DNA of 64,000 nucleotides from Pseudomonadota bacterium (GCA_023435725.1 JAEYRD010000224.1:17282-81281), one strand, 5' to 3'; positions 1-8,338 are shown, counted from the stretch's first letter. Program-made: numbers and translations. The notes: generated from the sequence alone by a model not told the origin.

Positions 1-223
1 CGCTTTTCGACCCTTATTGCGAACTTCGTTTGCGTCCACCTCGACGCGTTGGGCCTGCGCGCGCAGATGGTCACGTCCGCATCCGCCTGCGGGCCTGGTC
101 GGCGAAGGGCTTGAGTGCCTGGGGCGTGATAATACTCGGCCCAGCCCGATCAAGCGCACCTTCGGCCCGCTCTGCGTCAGCGCGGGCTTGGTTGCGTAGA
201 GCCGCCCGAACCGCAGCTGCCAT
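1..223 (-). pseudogene. Serine site-specific recombinase remnant (C-terminal part, frameshifted)
   Basis: Read on the minus strand from the ATG at 223, the frame gives a short peptide containing ITPQALKPFADQARRRMR and then stops. The next frame continues with DHLRAQAQRVEVDANEV up to the window edge. Both pieces resemble consecutive parts of the C-terminal region of large serine recombinases found in rhizobial integrative elements, so this is a broken gene. The first residues (MAAAVRAAL) look like a recombinase N-terminus fused directly to the C-terminal region, which suggests a large internal deletion; that is inference. The gene runs off the window at base 1. It follows a small decayed gene at 236-425 that normally precedes such recombinases. 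Confidence 0.55.
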
Positions 224-235
224 GATGATGTCCCC

Positions 236-425
236 TCAGCCGTTTCCAAATAGCTCGTCGAACAACTCGCCAGACCACGAACACGGCGATCTCGGCCTCG
301 GTCACTGGCACGTCTTCCGGCCAGTCATCCGTCACCACCAATATCACCGAGGCGCGCTTCGCTCGTCGCCGGACAGGCCGTGCGAGCGCCGCTGCGTCGT
401 CGTAGAGATCATCGCATTGCGCGCG
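236..425 (-). pseudogene. Decayed small conserved protein upstream of the recombinase remnant
   Basis: The minus strand from about 425 reads CDDLYDDAAALARPVRR and continues through VTDDWPEDVPVTEAEIAVF. It then needs a one-base frame change to continue as SGELFDELFGNG and a TGA at 238-236. The upstream part is also interrupted by a TAA just before 425. The composition and acidic C-terminus look like a genuine short protein rather than chance. It lies 12 bp before the ATG of the recombinase remnant, with GGGGA between them acting as a ribosome site, so the two probably formed one operon before decay. No function is known to me. Confidence 0.4.
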
Positions 426-533
426 TTAGTCGACACACGCCGCTGCGACCAATGAGCTGAGACTGCCGGCTGGTTGAACCTCGTTCGGCGAAGCAACCAC
501 TAATGATTTCCGGTAGCAGCCGCATATTGGGCG

Positions 534-1223
534 GTGTCCAAACGGTTCGATCCAGCTCAAGCCAAGTCCGACACAATGCTTCTGATGTCCGACCTATCTA
601 AATACTCTGCCCTCGCAGTGATGCTGCTGGCGATATTGCTCGCATACTACAGGGGACGACACGCGGTCTCTGCAAACGGTCGGTCGCTCGCCTGGACTCA
701 AGTTCCTCTGATTGCGTTCTTGACAGTTTCTATCGGTCCAAGCGCAGTCGCCACACTCATCTATCTTGGCTACAAATCCGGTCTGTTGCAGGCCGGACCA
801 TCCGGATATCGATTTTCAACGTTCATTTTTCAGCTCCCCCTTGATTTCGCGCTCATGAACTGGGGATTTGTTGCTTTGTACGTGACTTGCCGGCTGTCAC
901 CGAACTTCGGATCGACCCGGTCTGCGATGTGGCTTTCCGCAACCGCGATGTCTTTTCTCAACGTGCCGCTGTTCTTCCTGGCTCCCGAGATGGTTGCCAA
1001 CGTCTTCGATGCGGGGCAAGGCATCGGCGTTGTTCAGGCCATGCTCAGCATGCCGGTTTGGTTCGGTCCATACCCGGGTTTTCTTGATCCCGACTCTGGC
1101 ATTGGTTCTCTTGTCTTTGCGCCGCTCGCCCCCATACCGTTCTTAGGTTTGATCGGCTGGATCGCTGGACGATTCATCGGATGGACGGCCAGCTCTCCAA
1201 AAGGGACAGCCGCGCGGTCGTAG
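534..1223 (+). CDS. Hypothetical polytopic membrane protein
   Basis: A 229-residue protein with about five hydrophobic segments: roughly residues 24-41, 56-78, 92-116, 130-152 and 192-218 by eye. I recognise no catalytic motif. The frame opens with GTG at 534; an ATG at 576 (residue 15) just before the first membrane segment is an alternative start, and neither has a strong Shine-Dalgarno sequence. AT-rich codons are more frequent than in the core genes further right, which fits the accessory character of the first 3 kb. It stands alone between decayed recombinase sequence and other orphan small genes. It could be an inner-membrane protein of unknown role. Confidence 0.6.
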   Translation: MSKRFDPAQAKSDTMLLMSDLSKYSALAVMLLAILLAYYRGRHAVSANGRSLAWTQVPLIAFLTVSIGPSAVATLIYLGYKSGLLQAGPSGYRFSTFIFQLPLDFALMNWGFVALYVTCRLSPNFGSTRSAMWLSATAMSFLNVPLFFLAPEMVANVFDAGQGIGVVQAMLSMPVWFGPYPGFLDPDSGIGSLVFAPLAPIPFLGLIGWIAGRFIGWTASSPKGTAARS

Positions 1224-1422
1224 TGCACTGGAGGTTCATCCGCCCGCTTGTCCCAGGCGATCCGGACATATCCGGTGGCGGCCTCTGCGTCGAGCCGACC
1301 CTCGATAACGCCGGACACGCTCGATGAAGATCGTGCGCGCCAGGATTGCGACGAATTGGTCCTAGCGGATTTCCTTCAGCGGGTGCATGCTGGCCTCGGT
1401 GGGACCGAGAGGAGGCTTGGTC
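1224..1422. other. Gene-poor stretch with possible decayed coding sequence
   Basis: I see no intact gene here. On the minus strand a peptide starting at 1424 (MTKPPLGPTEASMHPLKEIR) is followed by an in-frame stop and then by further protein-like sequence (DQFVAILARTIF). This may be a remnant of a small phage- or element-borne gene. The evidence is only the look of the translation. Confidence 0.25.
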
Positions 1423-1536
1423 ATGCGTCACCTACCCAAACCGCTGCTCGACAAGGGAATGGCCTACAGGGCTGGCGCGATCGGCCTCGGGCTACTTCCC
1501 ATAGCTATGGCCTTCGCTGCCGTCCTTATACCGTGA
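1423..1536 (+). CDS. Candidate 37-residue membrane miniprotein
   Basis: An ATG at 1423 preceded by GAGGAGG with a 7-base spacer opens a 37-codon frame ending with TGA at 1534-1536. After a basic N-terminus (MRHLPKPLLDKG) the peptide is hydrophobic (about residues 18-37), consistent with one membrane segment. The ribosome site is among the best in the first 3 kb, which is the main support. There is no homology that I recognise, and the antisense strand carries a possible decayed gene, so the frame could be fortuitous. Confidence 0.35.
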   Translation: MRHLPKPLLDKGMAYRAGAIGLGLLPIAMAFAAVLIP

Positions 1537-1795
1537 TCGCTAGCGCCGCCTCCAAGCCGCCAGCGCAGCCTCGCAAGGCGAGGTGCTCAGGATGCCGCTT
1601 TGATGGAGGCAAGCGACCTCAAAAGCCGGCCCATGGACGTTGTCGCGGCTGTTGGACCAGACCATTCGCTCAAACGTGCCAATTGGCGCGCGCTCCTGTC
1701 AAAGCGCTTGCTTAGAGCATCGTCAGTAGAAGGCCGCTTGAGCACGGTCGAAATTGACGCGGACCCGCAGCTGGATCAATCGACGAAGCCTGCAC
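1537..1795. other. No gene supported
   Basis: Open frames exist on both strands, for example an ATG at 1600 on the plus strand that runs on antisense to the gene at 1796-1981. None has a convincing ribosome site or recognisable protein signature. Treated as decayed accessory DNA. Confidence 0.3.
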
Positions 1796-1981
1796 TCATG
1801 CCGCGGCCCCACGCCCTGGCAGCCGCTGGGCCTCTACGTCGACCAACTCATTCAGGTCGGCTTCCAAATCCAACACGATATCGAGAAGCAGAGCCGTCGC
1901 CACTGGGTCTGTCGTTTCCAGCGCCATCAATCGAAAGCGCTCGACCTCGTGCCAGCGCTCCTTCCACTCGCTGTCAGTCAT
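1796..1981 (-). CDS. Small acidic hypothetical protein
   Basis: A 61-residue soluble protein beginning MTDSEWKERWHEVERFRLMA. It is predicted largely alpha-helical, with an acidic leucine-rich second half (LLLDIVLDLEADLNELVDVE) that may dimerise. I chose the ATG at 1981 because GGGGGAG lies just upstream and the sequence before it is not protein-like; a longer frame starts at 2146. No family is recognised. Small acidic helical proteins of this type are common in rhizobial accessory regions; whether this one is a toxin, antitoxin or regulator cannot be told from the sequence. Confidence 0.55.
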   Translation of the reverse strand: MTDSEWKERWHEVERFRLMALETTDPVATALLLDIVLDLEADLNELVDVEAQRLPGRGAAA

Positions 1982-2315
1982 GGCTCCCCCATGCGCTGAT
2001 CCCCCAGCGGGCATGGGTATTGGCTCCTCAAACTGTGAATTTATTGCGGCGCGATGGGGCATAGTTCCTGTCCTACCCTGCCGGTGGGAACCGGCGTGGC
2101 AAGGTGCGCGGGACAGAAGTTCGAACATGAGTTTGTCGAAAGGCACTTGGACGAAAGCGCCAAGCTGGAGATATCAGTCAGCTCGTTCGCAAACAAAGTG
2201 CATCGTGACAGGCTCACCAATGTGGACCTGAGATTGTCCAAGCGTTGAACCGAATTGACGCGCCGGCCGACCAATCTGTTGGTGTCCAGCGGACCACCTT
2301 AGAATGAGGTGCCCG
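1982..2315. other. Intergenic, no gene supported
   Basis: The stretch contains a GC-rich inverted motif near 2075-2095 (CCGGTGGGAACCGG) and no convincing coding frame. It separates the minus-strand gene at 1796-1981 from the plus-strand gene at 2316 and probably holds both promoters, but I cannot define them. Confidence 0.3.
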
Positions 2316-2696
2316 ATGTCAAAGGCAAAAGAGCTTGCCGACCGAGCCCGTGCGTTTGAAAAACGCGCTGCGGAAGCGATCGATCTTTTGTCACGAGAAC
2401 ACTATCGTGAGATGGCCGCGCACTACCGCGCGCTTTCCATCGAGCATCGCGAAGCCGAACAATTGCAGAAGCTTTCCCAAGCTGGATTTGAACAGCTGGC
2501 AAAGACGGGTAGCACCCCCTCATTTCAAAATGCTGACAAGCCAACTTTTCGGCGCGCCATGGCGGTCGGCATAGTGCTCTGCATCGCTTTTGTCGCGGTC
2601 AGCTTCTCACTGCGGCCGCAGCCGGCTAACGATCGCGTATTGGTAAAGGCGGATCGCCTGACGCGGACCGCGGGCGATCCACTCAAGGCGAGATAG
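2316..2696 (+). CDS. Hypothetical protein: helical domain plus one membrane segment
   Basis: A 126-residue protein from the ATG at 2316. That start is chosen over the ATG four codons earlier because GAGGTG lies 4-9 bases upstream. Residues 1-65 are highly charged and helical (KAKELADRARAFEKRAAEAI), probably coiled-coil. A single hydrophobic segment follows at about residues 84-101 (AVGIVLCIAFVAVSFSL), then a short basic tail. This layout resembles small single-pass membrane proteins that are common and uncharacterised in Bradyrhizobium. It has no operon partner: about 260 bp of empty sequence follows. Confidence 0.65.
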   Translation: MSKAKELADRARAFEKRAAEAIDLLSREHYREMAAHYRALSIEHREAEQLQKLSQAGFEQLAKTGSTPSFQNADKPTFRRAMAVGIVLCIAFVAVSFSLRPQPANDRVLVKADRLTRTAGDPLKAR

Positions 2697-2954
2697 TCTG
2701 CCCCCTATAATCGGCGAGTTTGCTCGTTGGAGAGGCGCCAGCCAGCGGGAACTGGCGGACCCGATGGACTAGTTTGGGAGCCGGCGGGGGCCCGATCCAG
2801 CGAACACGAGGGCACGATGAGCTGATCAGGATAAACTCGGCCGCGAATTGAGAATGGCCGCTTTAGTGATCCAGTATCTCCTTCTTTCGCCACGGTTTCT
2901 GGCGAAGGACGTTCCGGCGAGCCCGGCGTTCGATGCTCGCATGAGGAGCGTGAG

Positions 2955-3377
2955 ATGGCATTCAACTTCATTGGGGAAGTCAGCAGCGGCCTCGGCAGGG
3001 CAACCAATACGGTGAGGATGCTGACTCCCCTGCTGAAGCCGCACTTTCCTGAAATCTCCACATGCTATCCCGGCACGATCAACTTCGTGATCGAGATCGC
3101 ACTTCAAGTCAGACTGCCCGACATCGTGACCCCGCCGCTGGCCTGGCATCCGAGCAATCCCAAAGGAGAGCGCTTCGGGATCACCAAGATAGGGCTTGTC
3201 TTGCCCGACGGCGAGGAACACGACGGCTGGATCTTCACGTCGGAAGGATCGCCTCATCGGCTCGATGACCATCTGATCGAAGTGGTTGCGAAACGTCTTA
3301 GCGTCGCGATCCATGACAAGTGCCGCCTGACCGTGGATCGCCTCACTCAGTCCTCCCGAGGATTGTATGTGATCTGA
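2955..3377 (+). CDS. Archaeal-type CTP-dependent riboflavin kinase (DUF120)-like protein
   Basis: A 140-residue protein starting at an ATG with GAGGAG upstream. Its order of motifs follows the archaeal CTP-dependent riboflavin kinase family (RibK, cradle-loop barrel): GEVSSGLG at residues 7-14, YPGTIN at about 38-43, a central GERFGITKIGLVL strand pair, and a C-terminal DDHLIEVVAKRLS segment where archaeal enzymes have the conserved IIEIIAP-like strand. The fold assignment is by remembered motif similarity. The usual GEG after SGLG is replaced by RAT, so kinase activity is uncertain and it may bind another ligand. It is a lone gene beside decayed mobile-element sequence. Confidence 0.5.
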   Translation: MAFNFIGEVSSGLGRATNTVRMLTPLLKPHFPEISTCYPGTINFVIEIALQVRLPDIVTPPLAWHPSNPKGERFGITKIGLVLPDGEEHDGWIFTSEGSPHRLDDHLIEVVAKRLSVAIHDKCRLTVDRLTQSSRGLYVI

Positions 3378-3435
3378 TGCTGCACTGTGCCACCGGGCTG
3401 CGTCGCCGCCAGCACCAGCGCCGTGCTGCCGAGTT

Positions 3436-6400
3436 TCACCAATTGTAGCGCAACACGCCCTTGCCGGCGTAGCTGCGGGTCACGTCCGAGAACTCACCTT
3501 CAAATGTTGCCGCCACCGACCAGCCGTTGAGCCAGCGCACTTCGGCCGATGCGGTGGTGAGAGCGGAGTCGGACGCGAGCGCCGCGCCATTCGTGATGAA
3601 CGATGCGCCGGGCAGCGTCTGGAATGTTGCGGTGATGGCGCGATCCGGATTGAAGTCGTGCGCCCACGCCGCACGGCCGCGCAATGTCAGCACTGCGCCA
3701 TCAAGCGCGAAAGATTTGTCGGAGCGCAGCCCCAACTCTGCGCGTGATGCAGTCACAGTATCCGCGCCGTAGTTCAATGCGAAGGTACTGGCACCGGAGA
3801 TCGCGCGCTCGTTATAAGACGGCAGCTCGAATGCGGTGATCTGTGCCGCCGCATAAGGCGAGACACCGAGTCCACCGAACCATGGCGTCAGGAAACGATG
3901 TCCCAACTCGATGCGGCCCGAATAAGCATTCGCGTTGAAGTTCGCACGCAGATGATCGACACCAGCAACGGAAACATAACGATCCGTCGTCACGTCCTGC
4001 CATCCATAGGCTGCTGCCGCCGTCAGATACGTCGCACCGAAGTTATGACGCACGAAGGCGCCGGCCTGGAAGATGTCCGAACGTCCCGTGCCGCCATTGG
4101 CGACACTGAAGTTGCTGCCCGCACCCGCCATCGCGAAGCCCGCCACGGTGTCAGGCGAGAACCAGTAGTCCGCGCCGACGGCGGCACCACTGATGCTGCT
4201 GGTCGTATTGTTGGAGCCAACTACGGCGTTGCCGTCGGTCGTCTGCGATCCGCCGAAGCCTGACGCCCAAACGCTCCAGCGCTGATCGAACGCCGAGCGC
4301 GGCGGCGCTTTCGTGTAAGCAGCGAACGCATCATGCGCGGTCTTCGACTTTGCGCGGCTTGCATAGGCCATGCCCGCGCTCTCGTCGGCAAAGCCCGATG
4401 CGCCGCCACCGTTCGCATCACCACCACGTCCCGCGGAGAACGGATCGGTGAGCAGGTGCATGAACATCGTCATCGCCTGGAAGCTGGTCTGCGGCGAACC
4501 CGCGCCGAGTTCGCCCGATGCTTGCGTCAAACCGTTCGGCGTCAGACTGCCGAACGCTAGCGGGATGCTGCCCGTGGTGCTGAAGAATTTGGCGACCGCG
4601 TTGGCGACGTTGCGCTGATTGACGTTCACGCCATTCGTCGACGGTGGAAGAATGTCGAGCGCCAGATCGAGATAGACCTCGGTGTGCGCGGCGTCGTAAC
4701 TGAGCGAGGTCTTGAAGCCCGACGGCAGGTTGGTGTTGACCACCGTGGAGTTGAATGTGCCGCTGATGCTGCCCGCGTTCAGGATGGTGTATTGCTTCTG
4801 GACATAGCCGCCGACGGGAGCGAAGTTCGCCGCCACCGTTGCGCCGCCCAGCGTCGCCGTGCCGGTGACGTTAGCGAAGCTCGATGTCGTTGGATTGAGG
4901 TTCACGGCATAGAAAGCGCCGGACTGAAATGCGAGGCTCACCACCGTCATTGAAGAACCCGGTGTGCCGGTGCCCGGTGCAAACGCGCCGCCTGCATTCA
5001 CCTGCACAGCGCTTGCAGGGCCGGTGCCGGTGAGCGTGCCCAAGGCGTTCACGATGACGCCGCTGGACGACGTGAGATCACTGCTCACGCGCAGCGTGCC
5101 GCCATTGACGATCGTCGCGCCGGAATAGCTGTTGACGCCCGCGAGCGTCATCGTGCCGGTGCCGGTCTTGGTGAAGCCGCCGCTGCCGTCGATCCCGCCG
5201 GAGAACGTGGTCGAGGAGTTGTCGCCGCCAGCGGTCAGCGTCCCGGTGCCAAGCTTGACCAAGCCCGCGCCGGCGAGGGAGCCGACGGTCTCGTTGAAGC
5301 CATTCAGATTGAGGGTGGCGCCGCTCGAGATCGTATGGGCCGAATTGGCAGAGAAGCTGCCGTTGGCGCCAGCCTTGAGGGTGCCCTGCTCGACCTTGGT
5401 GGCGCCGCTGTAGTCGCTGGTCCCGCTCAGGGTCTGCACCAGCCCGCCGCTGCCGTTGACGATGAAGTCACCCGTACCCGTTAGATGACCAGCGAAGGCA
5501 TTGACCGCGCCCGCCCGCGCCACCGTCAGGCTGCCGCCGGCGATATCCACCGTGCCGTCGCCGCTGCCGGTGGTGACCAACTCGCCGATGGTGAGGGCAA
5601 CGCCGTTGACTTTCGCCTGGGCGCCGCTCGCTACCTCCAGGAAAGCGGCGCTGCTCATTGCCGTGGCGCTGTCCAGTGACAGGGTTCCTTGCTGCACGGC
5701 GAAGACGCCGGCCAGCGTGTTGTTGCCACTGAGGGACTGCGTGCCGGTGCCCGACTTCAAGACGAAGTTGAAGGCGCTGCCGTTGTCAGCCAAGTTGCCG
5801 GCGAAGCCATGGCTTGTCGCGGTCGCCACATCTAGGACGAGAGCACTGCCGCTGCCGAACTGCACGGTGCTCCCCGCCACGCCCGAGAGCCCGCCGACCC
5901 CGACCGTATGACCGTTGAGGTCGAGCGTGGTCCCGCTCGCGGTCATGTCCACCGCCCCGGTGCCGAGCGCCGAATCGTTGCCCGCCCTTAGCGTGCCGCC
6001 GGCGATTACCGTGCCGCCGAGATAGCTGTTGGCGCCCGAGAGCGTAAGCGTACCGGTGCCGTTCTGAATGATCGAGCCGTTGCCGGTGATCACGTTGGCA
6101 AGTGTTTGAGCGGTGCTCTGGTTGAACGTGATGCTGCCGACGCCGTTGATCGCGATGTTGCCGGTCAGCGATGAACCGTTCTGCAGTGTGAGCGTGTTGC
6201 TGCCGCCAGTGAAGGTGATGGCGTTGGCACGCGTTACGCCATCGCCCGAGAGCCCGCCGCTGATGCTGCCGCTATTGATCACAGTGAGGTCCGAGCCGAC
6301 AATACCGGCGCCGCCCTTGCCCGGCGCACCGGCGCCCCCGCCGCCGCTTCCGCCGGCCCCGCCATTGCCCCCCTTTACAGTGCCGGAATTGGTGAAGGTG

Positions 6401-7149
6401 GCGCCGGCGACCGTGAATTGAATCCCGATGCCACCGTCGCCGCCATTCCCCCCATGGCCAGCCCCGCCAGCGGAGCCGCCGCCATTCCCGCCGTCGCCTC
6501 CAGTGATCGTACTGGTGTTGCTGCTCGCGCCAGCGCCGGTGACGATGGCGCCGTAACCACCCGCCCCGCCACCACCGCCGCCACCGCTGACGTCGCCGAG
6601 ACCGCCATTGCCACCCTTCCCGCCGGCGAGCGCTGACGAGTTGGTGATCGTCGCCGCGCCAGCGCCGTTGCCATTGAACCCGCCACCGCCACCACCGCCG
6701 CCACCCTCGATGTCGCCGTGAGCTCCGTTTTGTCCATCCGGACTGGCCACGGTACCGCCGGCGCCCCCGGTGCCGCCGCCTATGCTGCTCGCGGGGTTGT
6801 TGCCAAGAAACCCGTCACCGCCATTCCCGCCCTTGCCACCACCGGCACCGCCGCCCCCACCGCCGGCGCCGACGCCGTTCGAGCCCGAGTCGGTGGTCCC
6901 TGGTCCGCCTGGATTGCCTGTGAAACCTGTTCCGCCGGTGCCGCCCGTTATTCCGCCCCCGGCGGCGTTGCCTCCCGCGCCGCCATCGGCCAATGCAGGC
7001 GTCGTGAGCAACGTACCAGAGAGCGCGAGGCCCAGCGCGCCGGCGCGGCAGAGACGCACCAGCGCAGTGCTGTTCAACAGGGATTGGGTTGACGATGCAT
7101 AGCGCCGGGCTTGGACCAGCCCGGTCTTTTCACTTCCAAACGTCACCAC
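3436..7149 (-). CDS. Type V autotransporter with glycine-rich passenger
   Basis: A 1237-residue secreted protein with three parts. An extended signal peptide ends at about residue 54 (TPALA). The passenger begins with about 240 residues of Gly/Ala/Asn-rich low complexity (repeated GGxGGxGG), then beta-helix repeats of the autotransporter-associated type (for example SGANSYLGGTVIAGGTL and AGVNSYSGATIVNGGTL). The C-terminal beta-barrel occupies roughly the last 280 residues and ends in an aromatic residue (LRYNW), as outer-membrane barrels do. The frame opens at GTG 7149 behind GGGGGCGA. The LuxR-type gene lies 196 bp upstream on the same strand, with an inverted repeat between. Probable role: surface adhesin or biofilm factor. 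Confidence 0.9.
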   Translation of the reverse strand: MVTFGSEKTGLVQARRYASSTQSLLNSTALVRLCRAGALGLALSGTLLTTPALADGGAGGNAAGGGITGGTGGTGFTGNPGGPGTTDSGSNGVGAGGGGGGAGGGKGGNGGDGFLGNNPASSIGGGTGGAGGTVASPDGQNGAHGDIEGGGGGGGGGFNGNGAGAATITNSSALAGGKGGNGGLGDVSGGGGGGGAGGYGAIVTGAGASSNTSTITGGDGGNGGGSAGGAGHGGNGGDGGIGIQFTVAGATFTNSGTVKGGNGGAGGSGGGGAGAPGKGGAGIVGSDLTVINSGSISGGLSGDGVTRANAITFTGGSNTLTLQNGSSLTGNIAINGVGSITFNQSTAQTLANVITGNGSIIQNGTGTLTLSGANSYLGGTVIAGGTLRAGNDSALGTGAVDMTASGTTLDLNGHTVGVGGLSGVAGSTVQFGSGSALVLDVATATSHGFAGNLADNGSAFNFVLKSGTGTQSLSGNNTLAGVFAVQQGTLSLDSATAMSSAAFLEVASGAQAKVNGVALTIGELVTTGSGDGTVDIAGGSLTVARAGAVNAFAGHLTGTGDFIVNGSGGLVQTLSGTSDYSGATKVEQGTLKAGANGSFSANSAHTISSGATLNLNGFNETVGSLAGAGLVKLGTGTLTAGGDNSSTTFSGGIDGSGGFTKTGTGTMTLAGVNSYSGATIVNGGTLRVSSDLTSSSGVIVNALGTLTGTGPASAVQVNAGGAFAPGTGTPGSSMTVVSLAFQSGAFYAVNLNPTTSSFANVTGTATLGGATVAANFAPVGGYVQKQYTILNAGSISGTFNSTVVNTNLPSGFKTSLSYDAAHTEVYLDLALDILPPSTNGVNVNQRNVANAVAKFFSTTGSIPLAFGSLTPNGLTQASGELGAGSPQTSFQAMTMFMHLLTDPFSAGRGGDANGGGASGFADESAGMAYASRAKSKTAHDAFAAYTKAPPRSAFDQRWSVWASGFGGSQTTDGNAVVGSNNTTSSISGAAVGADYWFSPDTVAGFAMAGAGSNFSVANGGTGRSDIFQAGAFVRHNFGATYLTAAAAYGWQDVTTDRYVSVAGVDHLRANFNANAYSGRIELGHRFLTPWFGGLGVSPYAAAQITAFELPSYNERAISGASTFALNYGADTVTASRAELGLRSDKSFALDGAVLTLRGRAAWAHDFNPDRAITATFQTLPGASFITNGAALASDSALTTASAEVRWLNGWSVAATFEGEFSDVTRSYAGKGVLRYNW

Positions 7150-7302
7150 TCGCCCCCGCGCGATTCATAATTTGTAAGAATTGCGTGCCGCCCAATTCGA
7201 CGACATGCGTCGCCCCCGCCGGCGCGAAACACGCCTTGGTTGGCCGGCTCCATCGCCGCGGGTTGAATCAGTGAATACCGGAGCGCTTCTGGAACGTCAT
7301 AT

Positions 7303-7319
7303 CCCCTAAACAGTAGGGG
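7303..7319. promoter_or_regulatory. Inverted repeat CCCCTA-N5-TAGGGG
   Basis: A perfect 6-bp inverted repeat with a 5-base centre lies between the LuxR-family gene and the autotransporter, about 155 bp before the autotransporter start. The form (CCCCTA and its complement) suits a dimeric NarL/LuxR-type regulator. It could instead be a weak stem-loop at the end of the regulator transcript, though no T-run follows. Confidence 0.4.
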
Positions 7320-7345
7320 TCGACTTCGCCGGGACGTCGACGGAA

Positions 7346-8122
7346 TCAGCTGCCGCGGTTCAACCAGAGGCCCATCAGGCCCGCGCGGCTGCGGACGCCG
7401 AATTTGCGGTAGATGTTGACGACGTGCTGATGAGCGGTGGACTCCGCCATGTCCACCTGAGGGCCGATGTGCTTTTCCGAGGCGTCGGTGAGCAGCAGTC
7501 GCAGCACCTTGCGCTCGGTCGGTGTCAGAGGGGAGGATGCCGTCAGCAGGCCATGACTCAGCATGAGGCGGCGGTGAAACCACTTGATTCCCCGCAGGGC
7601 GCCGGCGAGGCGCGCGATCTCCTCGTCCGTAAAGGTCTTGCGGGAATAGAATCCGAAATGCGATTCGGCGTCCTCATTGAGGGGGAATGCGACAAAGACC
7701 GCATCGTGGGTGCCGATGGAGTCGTAGTGGCGCTTGTAGAACGGCGATTCGAACCACTCCGGCGGCAATTCGCGCCGAAACGAATAGCTTCTGAATGTGC
7801 CGACGGCGCTCAAGGGGAGAAGGAAGGAAGGATCGATCTTCCGCTGATCCCAGAGCTGCAGGATGTCCTTGAAATGTTCGTCGTCGGGATGTGGAGCGAC
7901 CGGATGGAGTGAATTCATCGCGGCGACGCGCCACCCCTTCAGCGGATCGTCATCGCCATTCCCACCGACGCGGATGGCGCCGGCCCAGGTCGCATTCCAC
8001 GCGTCGCCCTGATCGCAGAGGAAGGCCATCAAGTGAGCGACGGCCTGTGCGGTTTGACCAGCTTCGAAATCCGACAGCTCGTCCCACAGGCGATGGATCT
8101 CTTCGGAGGTCGTGGTGTTCAT
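7346..8122 (-). CDS. LuxR-family transcriptional regulator
   Basis: A 258-residue protein with a C-terminal LuxR/NarL helix-turn-helix at about residues 195-258: LTPTERKVLRLLLTDASEK, then a recognition helix in ESTAHQHVVNIYRKFG. The N-terminal part (about 1-185) is GAF/PAS-like in composition and carries no clear autoinducer-binding signature, so it probably senses a small ligand or acts constitutively. It is transcribed away from the triple-barrel outer-membrane gene at 8339 and toward the autotransporter at 7149. Together with the inverted repeats at 7303 and 8197, this makes both surface proteins likely targets; that is inference. Confidence 0.88.
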   Translation of the reverse strand: MNTTTSEEIHRLWDELSDFEAGQTAQAVAHLMAFLCDQGDAWNATWAGAIRVGGNGDDDPLKGWRVAAMNSLHPVAPHPDDEHFKDILQLWDQRKIDPSFLLPLSAVGTFRSYSFRRELPPEWFESPFYKRHYDSIGTHDAVFVAFPLNEDAESHFGFYSRKTFTDEEIARLAGALRGIKWFHRRLMLSHGLLTASSPLTPTERKVLRLLLTDASEKHIGPQVDMAESTAHQHVVNIYRKFGVRSRAGLMGLWLNRGS

Positions 8123-8196
8123 GGCGCGTCGCTCAAAGCCTTCTTCGTACGTGGCATGTACCGCATCGCGATGATCGGGAGCAATTCACTGGTCTG

Positions 8197-8214
8197 CCAA
8201 CCGAAGACGGTTGG
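8197..8214. promoter_or_regulatory. Inverted repeat CCAACC-N6-GGTTGG in the divergent intergenic region
   Basis: A perfect 6-bp inverted repeat with a 6-base centre in the 216 bp between the LuxR-type gene (minus) and the outer-membrane gene (plus). Its position suits an operator controlling one or both divergent genes. Nothing else distinctive is visible in this gap. Confidence 0.35.
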
Positions 8215-8338
8215 TGTCGTAGTGGCCTGAGCGCCACACGCCAGACGATTTGTGGTGTGCGGTCCTGGATTCCTTGAGCGGTGCGCGGTCGATGCTAGAC
8301 ACTCTGGAGCGATTCATTTTGTGGTTTGGGGGCGGATA

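Noticed and set aside
1034..1431. Two minus-strand frames overlapping the end of the membrane protein gene
   Set aside because: They overlap the real plus-strand gene and have no start signal; at most a decayed fragment near 1340-1424.
6770..7102. Proline-rich open frame on the plus strand opposite the autotransporter
   Set aside because: It is the complement of the glycine-rich passenger coding sequence (GGx codons read as CCx), so the long frame is a composition artefact.
7143..7583. 146-codon minus-strand frame overlapping the end of the LuxR-type gene
   Set aside because: It runs in another frame through the regulator HTH coding sequence and has no family resemblance.
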